Source: Corallococcus coralloides DSM 2259
Lineage (GTDB): Bacteria; Myxococcota; Myxococcia; Myxococcales; Myxococcaceae
Assembly: GCF_000255295.1 (NCBI RefSeq)
Contig: NC_017030.1
Coordinates: 310,001 to 374,000 of the forward strand
Direction of reading: 5' to 3'
DNA: 64,000 bases
A program made the translations under genes and the position numbers. The notes under the pieces are model-generated. The model had not been told where the DNA came from. It ran no database searches and was given only the letters and a program-made list of their open reading frames with translations. Shown piece after piece: positions 25,446-34,766 of the stretch (the first letter of the stretch is position 1; every line of letters starts with the position of its first letter).

Positions 25446-26123
25446 ATGGTCAAGGAGTCCTACCGCGCGCAGTGGGAGCGCTCGCGGGCGTATCTGGAGA
25501 CGGGGGACCTGGGGCTCGCGCTTCAGGAGCTGCGGGACGCGCTGACGCTGGCGCCGGACGACGCGGTCCTCTGGGAGGAAATCTTCAACCTGTCGCTGCT
25601 CGGGGGCCTCACGCAGAACGCCCTGGCCGCCGCGCTGCGGCTGCGTCAGCTGGCACCGGAGAACCCCAACTTCATCGGCCTGCACGCCATGGCCGCGCTG
25701 CTCGCCGGCAAGCTGACGGAGGCCCTGCCCCTCTTCGAGGAGGTCCTCCAGCGCGACCCCGAGTCGGTGGAGGCCCGCAGGCAGCTGGCGCGGGCGCTGG
25801 ACATCGCGGGCCAGCGCGGCCGGGCGCGCACGCTGCTGGAAGAGGCCGTCGCGAAGGCGCCCTCGGACACGGGCGCGCCCAACGACCTGGCGGTGTACTA
25901 CCTGGAGCACGTGCCCCAGGAGGGCCCGGCGCTCGCCGCGTCCGTGCTGGCGCCGGTGCTGGAGGCACACCCCCAGGACCCCACCACGCACTTCAACCTG
26001 GCGCTGGCGCTGCGCCTGGGCGAGCCGGCGAAGGCCCGTCACCACGCGCAGCAGGTGCTCCAGGGCGGTGACAAGGAGCTGCGCACCAAGGCCCAGCAGC
26101 TCCTCACGATGATCCCCGCCTGA
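25446..26123 (+). CDS. Tetratricopeptide repeat protein
   Basis: The 225-residue protein consists almost wholly of TPR-like helix pairs (RAYLETGDLGLALQELRDAL, AMAALLAGKLTEALPLFEEVL, ARALDIAGQRGRARTLLEEA, NLALALRLGEPAKARHHAQQ). It has no signal peptide, so it probably acts as a cytoplasmic protein-protein scaffold. The ATG at 25446 follows the stop of the small upstream gene; a TTG at 25434 overlapping that stop is an alternative. Confidence 0.82.
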   Translation: MVKESYRAQWERSRAYLETGDLGLALQELRDALTLAPDDAVLWEEIFNLSLLGGLTQNALAAALRLRQLAPENPNFIGLHAMAALLAGKLTEALPLFEEVLQRDPESVEARRQLARALDIAGQRGRARTLLEEAVAKAPSDTGAPNDLAVYYLEHVPQEGPALAASVLAPVLEAHPQDPTTHFNLALALRLGEPAKARHHAQQVLQGGDKELRTKAQQLLTMIPA

Positions 26124-26171
26124 TGCCGGGTGGGCCGTCAGGCCGCGCCGGGCACCTCCGTCCCCGGCGCC

Positions 26172-27149
26172 ATGGATTTCCAGAGACAGACCTTGAAGAC
26201 CCCGGGCGCCGTCGCCTCCCTGTGCTGGAGCGGCGACGCCCTGGTGGACCCGGTGGGCGGCCTGGTGCGCTACCACCTGGACGGCAGCACCGATGATCCG
26301 CACGTGCGCTACGCCTACCGCTTCGACCGCGCGGTGATGTCCCCGGATGGCCGCTACAGCGTGCTGTACGAGTCGCTGGGGACGGCGGGCCTGCTGCTCG
26401 ACGGCACCCGCGTGGTGCGGCAGTTGATGCGCGACTTCTACCAGGCGCACGTCCACGACTACCCCGTGGCCCTGCACACGCTGCCCAGTGGACGCACGCT
26501 GCTGGCGCACTGCCCGGAGTCGTACTGCGTGGTGGAGCTGGAGGACGCCGCCACGGGTGAGCGCCTCACGAAGCGCGACAACACCCCGGCGGACATCTTC
26601 CACTCACGGCTCCAGTTCAGCCCGGACGGGCGCTACCTGGCGAGCGCGGGGTGGATCTGGCACCCGGTGGACGCGGCGTCGGTGTTCGACGTGCCCCGCG
26701 CGCTGGAGGAGCCCGCGTCGCTGGACAGCGCTGAACTGATGGACGGCGTGGAGAACGGCATCTTCCTCACGTCCGTGGCCTTCGGGGCGAAGGACACGCT
26801 CGTCTTCGTCCGCATCGAGGAGTCCCGCGATGACGCCCGGTTCTTCCTGGGCACGTACTCGCTGACGGAGAAGAAGCTGCTGTCGGAGGTGGAGCTGGAG
26901 GAGCCCGCGGGCCCGCTGATGGTCGTGGACGCGGAGCACGTGGTGGACTTCTTCGGCCACCCGAAGCTCGTGTCGCGCGCCACCGGCCGCGTGGTGCAGC
27001 GCTGGGAGGACCTGGACACGGGGAAGGTGCTGGGCAGCATGCGCAGCCACCTGCCGCCCCCGCCGCACTTCGCGCTGGACGCCGCGCACCGCCGCTTCGC
27101 CGTGGGCACGGCGAACGGCATCGAGGTCATCACGCTCGCGGCTCAGTAG
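26172..27149 (+). CDS. Beta-propeller (WD40-like) protein
   Basis: The 325-residue protein shows repeated strand patterns with SPDGRY (RAVMSPDGRYSVLYE, LQFSPDGRYLASAGW), typical of WD40/YVTN-like propellers. It has no signal peptide and no catalytic motif. The ATG at 26172 is preferred to a GTG at 26130. Its stop overlaps the stop region of the convergent CAP gene (27143). It may form one transcript with the TPR gene 48 bases upstream. Confidence 0.7.
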   Translation: MDFQRQTLKTPGAVASLCWSGDALVDPVGGLVRYHLDGSTDDPHVRYAYRFDRAVMSPDGRYSVLYESLGTAGLLLDGTRVVRQLMRDFYQAHVHDYPVALHTLPSGRTLLAHCPESYCVVELEDAATGERLTKRDNTPADIFHSRLQFSPDGRYLASAGWIWHPVDAASVFDVPRALEEPASLDSAELMDGVENGIFLTSVAFGAKDTLVFVRIEESRDDARFFLGTYSLTEKKLLSEVELEEPAGPLMVVDAEHVVDFFGHPKLVSRATGRVVQRWEDLDTGKVLGSMRSHLPPPPHFALDAAHRRFAVGTANGIEVITLAAQ

Positions 27150-27796
27150 GGCTTCTCGCCCACCCAGTTGCCCGGCGGCGCGTAGTTGCACACCCAGAGC
27201 TGCCACGTCTTCACGTTGCCGCCGAAGGGCGAGTTCTTCGTGCACAGCCGCGTCGCGCAGCCCACCGCCTTCGTGGTGCGCCACACCACCTGCGTGTAGT
27301 GGCCGCACATCTTCCCGGCCTTGCACTTGCCGGAGGCGTAGTCGTAGTCAGCGGCTTCGTCCGCCCAGCCCTTCACCACCTGCGCGGTGGTCCAGGTGTC
27401 CGGCGTGGCGGCGGCCAGGTTCTCACCGAAGGTGCCCCGGACCGGGTTGTGCTCGAAGCGGCACTCCTTCACGTAGGCCTCCGCCTTGCGCGCCGCCTCG
27501 TCGGACCAGGTGAGCGCGGGCAGCGCCGGCTTCGGCGTGGGCCGCGAGGCCTTCGCGCGCGCCTCGTTGTGCGCGGCCACCATGTCGCGCTTCAGCTCCG
27601 CGGCGGTCGGCACCGGCTTGCGCGTGCCCTCGGAGGGCGCGGGCGTGGCCGCGGGGGCCTTGCGTGCGGCGGCGGTGGCCGCGGCCTTCTTCGTGGAGGC
27701 GGAGACGGGCCGCTGCGCGTTCGCGCTGGAACCACAGCCGAGCAACGGGGCCAGCAGCAACACGGCGAGCCCGCGACGGAACACAGGAAGAGCCAT
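27143..27796 (-). CDS. CAP/SCP-like lipoprotein (copy 2)
   Basis: The 217-residue protein has a lipoprotein signal (LLLAPLLGC), an Ala/Lys/Pro-rich linker and a CAP domain closely similar to the gene at 24505-25110 (MVAAHNEARAKASRPTPKP, FEHNPVRGTFGENLAAATPD, CGHYTQVVWRTTKAVGCAT, WVCNYAPPGNWVGEKPY). Two starts are possible, ATG 27796 and ATG 27808; the second lies within the palindrome at 27799-27813. The last codons overlap the stop of the convergent propeller gene. Confidence 0.9.
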   Translation of the reverse strand: MALPVFRRGLAVLLLAPLLGCGSSANAQRPVSASTKKAAATAAARKAPAATPAPSEGTRKPVPTAAELKRDMVAAHNEARAKASRPTPKPALPALTWSDEAARKAEAYVKECRFEHNPVRGTFGENLAAATPDTWTTAQVVKGWADEAADYDYASGKCKAGKMCGHYTQVVWRTTKAVGCATRLCTKNSPFGGNVKTWQLWVCNYAPPGNWVGEKPY

Positions 27797-27798
27797 GC

Positions 27799-27813
27799 GC
27801 GGAATCATTCCGC
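27799..27813. promoter_or_regulatory. 15-base palindrome at the start of the CAP gene
   Basis: GCGGAATCATTCCGC is a perfect 7-1-7 inverted repeat lying over the alternative start codon of the CAP gene. It could be an operator or an RNA hairpin that hides the ribosome-binding site. Evidence is the sequence only. Confidence 0.35.
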
Positions 27814-27883
27814 ACTCGGCGCCTTCGCGCAGGAGAACCGTACCGGGCAGGCGGCCCCCGGGGGGCCCGAGCCCCCTCCTGCC

Positions 27884-29212
27884 CTACGCTCCCAGTCCGG
27901 GCAGGGGCCCGGTGCCATCGTCGCCGAAGGTCGTCGCGGGCACGCCGAACATATTGAGCAGCGCGATGTAGAGGTTCGCCAGCGGCTGGCCTCCGTAGCG
28001 GATGTGCCGGCCCGGTGAGATGGCGCCGCCCGCGCGGCCCGCGAGCAGGACGGGCAGGTTCTTGTGCTCGTGCATGTTGCCGTCGGCGATCTCACTGGAG
28101 AAGTACACGGCGCTGTGGTCCAGCAGCGTCCCGCCCTCCTCCTGCACGGCCTTCATGCGCTGGAGGAGGTACGAGAACTGCTCCACCTCCCACTTGTCGA
28201 TTTTCACCAGCGCGTCGTAGTTGGCCTGGACCCGCTGGTGGTGCGAGTACGTGTGGTGCTCGCCGGACAACCCCAGGAACGAATACACGCGGGTGCTGCG
28301 CGCGTTGCCCAGCATGAAGGTGCACGTGCGGGTCAGGTCGCACTGGAACGCGAGCACGATGAGGTCCAGCATCGCCTTCGTCTTCTCGCGCACGTCCTCG
28401 CTCTCCGAGGGCGTCACGGCGGTGCCGCACGTGGGGCCGGCGCCGTCCATCGCGTTCACGCGCAGCTCCAGCTCGCGCACGCCGGTGAAGTACTCGTCCA
28501 GCTTGCGCTTGTCCGTGGTGCCCAGCTTCCCCTGGAGCGACTTCGCGTCGTCGCGCACGGCGTCGATGATGCTCAGGCCGTACGCCTTGCGCTTCGCCAG
28601 CTCCGCCTGCGTGACGTTCGGGTCGAAGTCCGCGAAGAGCCGCTCGAAGGCCGCGCGAGGCTTCGTCTCCTTGGGCACGGGCGTGGACGGCCCCGCCCAC
28701 GCGATGTTGTTCGCGTACGGGCACGCGTAGCCGGAGTCGCAGTTGCCAATGCCCTTGCCCTGGTCCATGCCCAGCTCCAGCGACGGGTAGCGCGTGGCCG
28801 TGCCCACCGCGTTCGCCAGCACCTGGTCCATGGAGATGCCGGTGCGGATGTTGGTGCCCTCCGTCTTGCGCGCCTTCACGCAGGACAGGAACGCGGCCGT
28901 CGCGGCGGCATGGTGGCCGTCGCCGTCCGGCCTGCCGGGCAGGTTGTCCAGGCCGCTCAGCACCAGGATGTCCCCCTTCACGGGCGCCAGCGACGCGAGC
29001 GTGGGCGTCAGGGAGTAGTCCGCGCCCTCGCCACCGGGCGTCCACTTGGGCATGTGGATGCCGCAGGGCGTGTAGAAGGCCACGAAGCGGCGCGGGGCCG
29101 GCGTGGCGGCGCGGGCCGTGTTGGGGCGCATGACGTCCAGGAGGGGCAGCGCCATCAGCGCGCCCATGCCGCGCAGGAGCGTCCGGCGGGAGAGGGCAGG
29201 GGTGCGGCTCAT
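27884..29212 (-). CDS. DUF1552 domain-containing protein, Tat-type export signal
   Basis: The 442-residue protein begins with a twin-arginine signal (SRRTLLRGMGALMALPLLD) and continues as DUF1552 (RRFVAFYTPCGIHMPKWTP, VLSGLDNLPG, HAAATAAFLSCVKA, EHHTYSHHQ, then LLDHSAVYFSSEIADGNMH), a family related to DUF1501/sulfatase-like proteins. It always tends to follow a DUF1592-type protein, as here: its ATG lies in the ATGA at the end of the upstream gene. Function is unknown; a role in periplasmic processing of a polymer is usually assumed. A GC-rich inverted repeat overlaps its end. Confidence 0.88.
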   Translation of the reverse strand: MSRTPALSRRTLLRGMGALMALPLLDVMRPNTARAATPAPRRFVAFYTPCGIHMPKWTPGGEGADYSLTPTLASLAPVKGDILVLSGLDNLPGRPDGDGHHAAATAAFLSCVKARKTEGTNIRTGISMDQVLANAVGTATRYPSLELGMDQGKGIGNCDSGYACPYANNIAWAGPSTPVPKETKPRAAFERLFADFDPNVTQAELAKRKAYGLSIIDAVRDDAKSLQGKLGTTDKRKLDEYFTGVRELELRVNAMDGAGPTCGTAVTPSESEDVREKTKAMLDLIVLAFQCDLTRTCTFMLGNARSTRVYSFLGLSGEHHTYSHHQRVQANYDALVKIDKWEVEQFSYLLQRMKAVQEEGGTLLDHSAVYFSSEIADGNMHEHKNLPVLLAGRAGGAISPGRHIRYGGQPLANLYIALLNMFGVPATTFGDDGTGPLPGLGA

Positions 29213-30876
29213 GGCTTGGGTTCCTCCGACTCGCCACGCCGTTGCAGGAACGCGTCGCTGCGGACGATGGCGAGGATGTAGTCGGTGAGCCGGCCGCCCC
29301 GGGTCTCGGCCTGCTGGGAGATGTCGCGCACGGTGCAGCGGTCCTGTTCTTCCGCGCCGCGTCCGAGCGCGTAGGTGAGCAGGTGGCGCGTCATGCACGC
29401 GGACAGGTCCGGGTCCTGCTTCACCACCGCGCGCATCTCCGCCACGCCGTTGAACGCCTTGCCGCCGGGCAGCTCGCCGCTGGGGTCCACCACCGCGCCG
29501 CCTTCCTCCTTCGTGCGCCAGCGGCCCACCGGGTCGAAGTTCTCCATGCCGAAGCCCAGCGGATCCATCAGCGTGTGACAGCCCGAACAGGTGGGGTCCA
29601 CGCGGTGCTGCGCCATGCGCGCCTTGATGTTGAGCGTGGGGTCCACCGCCGGGGCCAGCCCGCCCGCGTCGGGGGGTGGCGGGGGCGGCCCCTTGCACAA
29701 CAGCTGCTCCAGCACCCAGACGCCGCGCTTCACCGGCGACGTGCGGTCCGGGTTGGCGGTGACGGTGAGCAGCGCGCCCTTCCCGAACAGGCCCGCCCGC
29801 TCCGGGTGGTCCTTCAGCTCCACGCGCGTCATCGCGGGGGTGCGGGGCTTGGGCAGGCCGTAGTGCGACGCCAGCCGGTCATTCACATAGGTGAAGGGCG
29901 CGTCCAGCAGGTCCTTGAGGCGGTGGTCGCCAGTGACGAACTCCTGGAAGACGAGCTGCATCTCCTGGCGCATGGCCTCGCGCAGCGGTTCGTCGAAGCC
30001 GTAGCGCGACTCCGGTTGGGAGAAGTCGAGCGCGCGCGTGTAGAGCCACTGGCCCGCGAAGTTGTCCACCAGCGCGCGGGCCTTGGGGTCCGCCAGCATG
30101 CGCCGCACCTGCGCCTCCAGCACCTCCGGCTCGTGCAGGTGGCCGCCCTCCGCCGCTTGCAGGAGCGCCTCATCCGGCATGCTGCTCCAGAGGAAGTAGG
30201 ACAGGCGGCTCGCCAGCTCCAGGTCGCTCACGGCGTGCGGCACCGTGGACGTGGGGGCGGGGTCCAGCTCCACGCGGAAGAGGAAGTGCGGCGACACGAG
30301 CACCGCGCGCAGCGCCAGCTTCACGCCCACCTCCGGCGCGTCGCCCTGCTGCCGGGCCAGCGCGACGAACGCGACCAGCCGCTCCACTTCTTCCTGCGTG
30401 ACGGGCCGGCGCCAGGCCCGGCGCGCGAAGGTCTTGAGCAATTCGCGCGCGCACGCCTCCGGCTGGGCGGGGTCGAGCCCGCACGCATTGAACGCGCCTC
30501 GCGTCCACGCGGCCTCCACCAGCGCCTCCGCCGCGTGGGAGTACTTCTCCATCAGCAGCGGGGACATGCTGAGCACGTCCGCGTTGTTGTCGAAGCCGAA
30601 GCCGTGGTCGTCCGGCGGGAAGCTGCTCGCGGGCGAGCCCGTTTCGCCCAGGAGGTCGCGCACGGTGTTGTTGTACTCAGCGCGGTTGAGGCGGTGCAGC
30701 GTGACGCGGCCCGGGTCGCGCGCCGCGGACCGGCACTGCGCGTCCTGCGGATCCACGGGCGCGTCCGGCCCCGGCAGCACCCGCGCCTTGGGCGGTGAAT
30801 CGTTGCAGCTCGCGGTCAGCATCGCCGCCACCGCCGCGAGGCCCACCCTCCGCCATCTCCGACCGCAGGCCGTCAC
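29209..30876 (-). CDS. DUF1592/DUF1588/DUF1585 lipoprotein with a c-type heme motif
   Basis: The 555-residue protein has the domain order DUF1587-DUF1595-DUF1592-DUF1588-DUF1585 usual for planctomycete and myxobacterial PSD-type proteins: LHRLNRAEYNNTVRDLLG, EYSHAAEAL-type helix, SRLSYFLWSSMPDEALLQAA, FTYVNDRLASHYGLP, then a CSGCH heme-binding motif (VDPTCSGCHTLMDPLG). The GTG at 30876 has GGAGGAGG upstream and gives a lipoprotein signal (LAAVAAMLTASC). It is probably a redox-active envelope partner of the coupled DUF1552 protein. Confidence 0.85.
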   Translation of the reverse strand: MTACGRRWRRVGLAAVAAMLTASCNDSPPKARVLPGPDAPVDPQDAQCRSAARDPGRVTLHRLNRAEYNNTVRDLLGETGSPASSFPPDDHGFGFDNNADVLSMSPLLMEKYSHAAEALVEAAWTRGAFNACGLDPAQPEACARELLKTFARRAWRRPVTQEEVERLVAFVALARQQGDAPEVGVKLALRAVLVSPHFLFRVELDPAPTSTVPHAVSDLELASRLSYFLWSSMPDEALLQAAEGGHLHEPEVLEAQVRRMLADPKARALVDNFAGQWLYTRALDFSQPESRYGFDEPLREAMRQEMQLVFQEFVTGDHRLKDLLDAPFTYVNDRLASHYGLPKPRTPAMTRVELKDHPERAGLFGKGALLTVTANPDRTSPVKRGVWVLEQLLCKGPPPPPPDAGGLAPAVDPTLNIKARMAQHRVDPTCSGCHTLMDPLGFGMENFDPVGRWRTKEEGGAVVDPSGELPGGKAFNGVAEMRAVVKQDPDLSACMTRHLLTYALGRGAEEQDRCTVRDISQQAETRGGRLTDYILAIVRSDAFLQRRGESEEPKP

Positions 30877-31115
30877 CGCGTGCACGCCTCCTCCGGGCCG
30901 CGAAGGGGCCCCGGCGAGCGCGCTCCAAAGCAAGACGCTTTCCAACCGCCGCGTGACGACGGGCCGACGCCGGCCTCCGTCCTCGGGACGTGGACGGGCA
31001 CGTGCGAGGGACTTGATGGGGAAGGGGAGTTCCGCGACCGGGCAGGGCCCGGGGTTCAAAGAGATACCTCGCGCCGACTCCTGCCTCGAAGGGCGGGTCA
31101 GGCGGCAAGGCACTT

Positions 31116-31146
31116 CCGGAAGCGGGCGACAGGGGCCCGCTTCCGG
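31116..31146 (-). terminator. Terminator after the M3 peptidase gene
   Basis: A perfect 11-base stem CCGGAAGCGGG/CCCGCTTCCGG (31116-31126 with 31136-31146) with a nine-base loop lies 14 bases after the stop of the minus-strand peptidase gene. The remaining stretch to 30876 holds no gene I can support. Confidence 0.7.
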
Positions 31147-31159
31147 GGAAGCGACTTCG

Positions 31160-33247
31160 CTACTTCGCGTCCTTCGCGGTGCCCGTCGTCTTCGCGGCGC
31201 CGTCGAGGTACGCGCGGTAGGCCTCGAAGCCGTACGGCCGGCCGAGGAAGTCCTTCACCTGCTCCGCGGCGGGCTTGGAGCCGCCGGGCTCCAGCACCGT
31301 CTTGCGGTAGTGCATGGCCGTGTCGCGGTCCAGGTAGCCGTTCTCCTGGAACTTCGACTCCAGGTCCTTCGCGATGACGGAGGACCAGAGGTACGTGTAG
31401 TAGGCGGCCGAGTACCCATCCAGGTGCCCGAAGGCGAGCTCGAAGTGGGTGCCGTCGCGGTACTCGTGGCGGAAGGGCGACAGCTTCTTCTGCAGCTCGG
31501 AGAGCACCGCGGACGTGTCGAAGCCCGGCGCGCGCGAGTAGTACTGGAGGCTGACCGCGGACAGGAACAGCTGGCGGCGCGCGAACAGGCCCTGGCCGAA
31601 CTCCTTCGACGCGCGCAGCTTCTCCACCATCTCCGCGGGGATGGGCTCGTTGGTCTCGTGGTGCTTGGCGAAGCTCTTGAGCACCTCCGGCTGCTCCGCC
31701 CACTGCTGCAGCAGCATGGACGGCGTCTCCACGAAGTCACGCTCCATGGAGATGCCGGAGATGGGCGTCCACTTCTGGTGGCCGGAGAAGATGGTGTGCA
31801 TCAGGTGGCCGAACTCGTGGAAGAACGTCCCCACCTCGTCGTGCGTCATCAGGTCGCCGGGGCGCGGGAAGTTGCACACCAGCACGGCCTCCGGCAGCCG
31901 CTTGTTCAGTTCGCCGGTGACCAGGTCGAACTGCGCCGCGTGCTTGTACTTGTCGTCGCGCGGGTGCATGTCCAGGAAGATGCGGCCCAGCGGCTTGCCG
32001 CCCTCCACGACGTCATACGCCTCCACGTCGGCGTGCCACGTCTTCGCGTCCTTCACCGGCTGGAAGGCCACCCCCCACAGGCTGGAGGTGATGCCCATCA
32101 CGCCGTCCTTCACCCGCGCGTACTCCAGGTAGGGCCGCACCGCCTGCGAGTCGAACCCGAACTTCTCCGCGCGCAGCCGGTCCTCGTAGTAGTCCTGGTC
32201 CCAGGGCTCCACCACGGTGGCGCCCTTCACGTCCTTCTTCTTGCGCGCCAGCAGGTCCGCCATCTCCTTCTTCGCGCGGCCTTCCGTGGCCTGCGCCAGC
32301 TGGTCGATGAAGTCCGCAGCGGCCTGCTGCGTGCGCGTCATGCGCGTTTCGGTCGTGAAGGCCGCGTAGGTGTCGTAGCCCAGCAGCGTGGCCAGCTCGT
32401 TGCGCTTCTCGATGAGCTGCGCGAGCACCGCCTGGTTCTTGGGGAACGCGCGCTGGCGGTAGGTGCGCCAGAGCTTCTCGCGCGCCTTCGCGTTCTTCGC
32501 GTACGTCATGAACGGGAAGTAGTCCGGGTAGTTGCTGGTGATGACCACCTTGCCGTCCGCGCCGGGCGCGTGCGCCTTCTTGTAGTCCTCCGGCAGCCCG
32601 TCCAGGTCCTTGGGCGTGAAGGCCACGCTGCGCGTGTCCTCCGCGATGTTCTGCCCGAACTGCTGGCCCAGCTTGAGGATCTCCTCGTTGAGCGCCTTCA
32701 CCTTGGCGCGCGTGGCCTCATCCCGGTCCACGCCCGCGCGGCGGAAGTCCAGGAGCGTGCGGTCCATCCAGTGGTGCGTGGCCGCGTCCTCCTTGGACAG
32801 GTCCACCAGCGACAGCGCGTCGTAGACGCCGCGGTCCTGCGACAGCGCCACGTTGGCCGCGTCCACCTGCTGCTCGCACTCGCGGGACGCGTCGCGCATG
32901 GCGGCGTCCGGGTGCACCTCGCGCGCGAGGCTGGAGCGGTTGGCCGCGTTGAGGATGGCCGTCTGCGCCTCGTTGTACGCCTTGAGGACGCCCTGGCCGT
33001 TCGTCTTCGGATCCAGCTTCTTCAGCGCCGCGACCTGCGCCTGCGCGCGCTCCAGGTCCGCCTTGCACAGGGCCTTGAAGGCGTCCGGCGTGCCGGCCAG
33101 CACTTCCGAGCCCTTCATGGGCGCCAGCTGGGGCTTCGCCGCGTTGGCGGCGATGCGGGCCTGGGCTTCACGGTTCTGCGTGATGCTGCCGTTGGAGCAA
33201 CCCGTCGCGGCGAGCGCCGCCACCACGGTGAGCGCGGGGATTTTCAA
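31160..33247 (-). CDS. M3 family oligopeptidase, lipoprotein
   Basis: The 695-residue metallopeptidase has the zinc motif HEFGH (TFFHEFGHLMH, around residue 480) and the M3 downstream glutamate region (VETPSMLLQQWAEQPEVL). It cleaves short peptides, like oligopeptidase A or Dcp. A lipoprotein signal (PALTVVAALAATGC) predicts envelope location, unlike the cytoplasmic enterobacterial enzymes. The start I favour is a TTG at 33247, because GGAGGA lies six bases upstream; an ATG at 33283 is the alternative. Confidence 0.9.
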   Translation of the reverse strand: MKIPALTVVAALAATGCSNGSITQNREAQARIAANAAKPQLAPMKGSEVLAGTPDAFKALCKADLERAQAQVAALKKLDPKTNGQGVLKAYNEAQTAILNAANRSSLAREVHPDAAMRDASRECEQQVDAANVALSQDRGVYDALSLVDLSKEDAATHHWMDRTLLDFRRAGVDRDEATRAKVKALNEEILKLGQQFGQNIAEDTRSVAFTPKDLDGLPEDYKKAHAPGADGKVVITSNYPDYFPFMTYAKNAKAREKLWRTYRQRAFPKNQAVLAQLIEKRNELATLLGYDTYAAFTTETRMTRTQQAAADFIDQLAQATEGRAKKEMADLLARKKKDVKGATVVEPWDQDYYEDRLRAEKFGFDSQAVRPYLEYARVKDGVMGITSSLWGVAFQPVKDAKTWHADVEAYDVVEGGKPLGRIFLDMHPRDDKYKHAAQFDLVTGELNKRLPEAVLVCNFPRPGDLMTHDEVGTFFHEFGHLMHTIFSGHQKWTPISGISMERDFVETPSMLLQQWAEQPEVLKSFAKHHETNEPIPAEMVEKLRASKEFGQGLFARRQLFLSAVSLQYYSRAPGFDTSAVLSELQKKLSPFRHEYRDGTHFELAFGHLDGYSAAYYTYLWSSVIAKDLESKFQENGYLDRDTAMHYRKTVLEPGGSKPAAEQVKDFLGRPYGFEAYRAYLDGAAKTTGTAKDAK

Positions 33248-33460
33248 GGGGACTTCCTCCACAAGGGGAACGGGGCCCGTCATGCCACATCCCCGCCCCT
33301 CCGCGCCCGTCCGCCGTGAACAGCCGGGTTGTCCTCAGGTACAGGCTGGATGCTTGGAGGCCCCAGCTGACGCACCTCGCCTTGTTCCCCTTGCAGCCGC
33401 CCGGTAATCCCGCACTCGCCTCGAATTCTTGGAAGTTGTCCTGGCCGGAGGGTGACACGG

Positions 33461-34354
33461 ATGCGCAAGGCACTGGGTGGTGCGGTCGCGGCGTTGTTGT
33501 TGTGGGGCTGTGGTGGGGCGGGCACGGAAGCGCCGCCGGCGTCCCCGGAGGGGTTGTCGCTCACTTCCGGCACGGGGCTGACCGAGGGCACCTGGGCGCA
33601 CGACGGGCAGACGGTGTCCTTCGCCTCGCGCGAGGTGGAGCCCGGGGTGTACCGCCTGGAGGTGCGCATGCACGGCATGACGCTGACGGGCCTGATGGAC
33701 CCGGCGTCGGGCGTGTCCACGCTGGACGGCTTCGCGGAAGCGAACGTGCAGGACACGCAGGTGGTGGACGCGGACCGCCAGGTGCTGAGCGCGTTCTACG
33801 GCGCGCTGAACCAGGGGCTGCCCCAGGGTGACGCGGCGGCGCCGGAGGCCATGTACCTGCGCCGCGCGGTGGGCATGTGGGCGCAGCAGCCGACGAGCGT
33901 CACGCTCAAGCGCACGGTGATGGGCGAGCAGGGCCGCGGCTATACGATGCTGTGCAGCTACGCGAAGTGCGGCGGCAGGAACACGGGCAGTTGTGGCGGT
34001 ACGTACAACTGGTACTCGTACGCGAAGCACGACTGCGACAAGGGCGGCTTCGACAACGCGCGCAACCAGCAGATCGCCCAGCTGGGTGACCACACCACGT
34101 GCAGCGGCGACGAGTACTACATGAACGGCAGCACCTGGGTGTGCGGCGAGCCGGACCACTGGTCGCGCCCCAAGGTGATGGGCAACTGCTTCGGCCGCTG
34201 CGGCGGCGGCTGCGGTGGCGACACGCAGTACACGCTGGACGCCACCAACCACGACGGCTGCGTGCGCAACGGCCACATGCTGGCGTCCGCCTACTGCGAT
34301 GATCAGTTCGTGTCCGCGTCGGACGACGAGCTGTTCGCGCCCAACTGCTACTGA
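33461..34354 (+). CDS. Cysteine-rich secreted lipoprotein, phospholipase A2-like
   Basis: The 297-residue lipoprotein (lipobox LLLWGC) has a Ser/Thr-rich N-terminal half and a cysteine-rich C-terminal half (YTMLCSYAKCGGRNTGSCGG, CFGRCGGGCGGDTQYT, DATNHDGCVRNGHML). The NHDGCVR segment resembles the HDxC motif of secreted phospholipases A2, preceded by a glycine-rich cysteine loop. The match is weak. The ATG at 33461 has GGAGGG eight bases upstream. It starts a run of three plus-strand genes for small envelope proteins. Confidence 0.6.
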   Translation: MRKALGGAVAALLLWGCGGAGTEAPPASPEGLSLTSGTGLTEGTWAHDGQTVSFASREVEPGVYRLEVRMHGMTLTGLMDPASGVSTLDGFAEANVQDTQVVDADRQVLSAFYGALNQGLPQGDAAAPEAMYLRRAVGMWAQQPTSVTLKRTVMGEQGRGYTMLCSYAKCGGRNTGSCGGTYNWYSYAKHDCDKGGFDNARNQQIAQLGDHTTCSGDEYYMNGSTWVCGEPDHWSRPKVMGNCFGRCGGGCGGDTQYTLDATNHDGCVRNGHMLASAYCDDQFVSASDDELFAPNCY

Positions 34355-34361
34355 AGGACGG

Positions 34362-34754
34362 ATGGGACGGCGCGCGGTGAGACACGCGGTGGGGGCGGTG
34401 GGGCTGTGGCTCGCCGCGCTCGCCATGCTCGGTTGTCCGTCGACGGCGTCCTCCAAGGCGGAGGCCGGGGAGGCGGCCGTGCGCCGCTTCTTCCAGGCCC
34501 TGCCGTCCGGGGACTGCGCGGTGCTGGGCCCCATGCTGGTGACGGGGCAGGGCGTGCCTTCGTGCGAGGAGACGGTGAAGGACCTGCACGAGCACGGCAT
34601 GGGCCTGGTGGACGTGCTCGACGCGAAGGTGGATGGCCGCGACCCGAACGCGGTGGTCGTGCGGGCGCGGGTGTCGCAGGGAGGAACGGAGCGTGCGGAG
34701 CCGTTCCTCTTCCGGGTGGAGCGCCAGGGTGACGTCTGGCGCCTTCGGTTGTAG
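34362..34754 (+). CDS. Small lipoprotein, NTF2/DUF4878-like
   Basis: The 130-residue lipoprotein (LAALAMLGC) has a helix then strands (EAAVRRFFQALPSGDCAVLG, VVVRARVSQGG, PFLFRVERQGDVWRLRL), the pattern of DUF4878 or NTF2-like periplasmic proteins. It starts eight bases after the upstream stop, so it is probably in the same operon as the cysteine-rich lipoprotein. Confidence 0.6.
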   Translation: MGRRAVRHAVGAVGLWLAALAMLGCPSTASSKAEAGEAAVRRFFQALPSGDCAVLGPMLVTGQGVPSCEETVKDLHEHGMGLVDVLDAKVDGRDPNAVVVRARVSQGGTERAEPFLFRVERQGDVWRLRL

Positions 34755-34766
34755 GGGGAGTGGACG

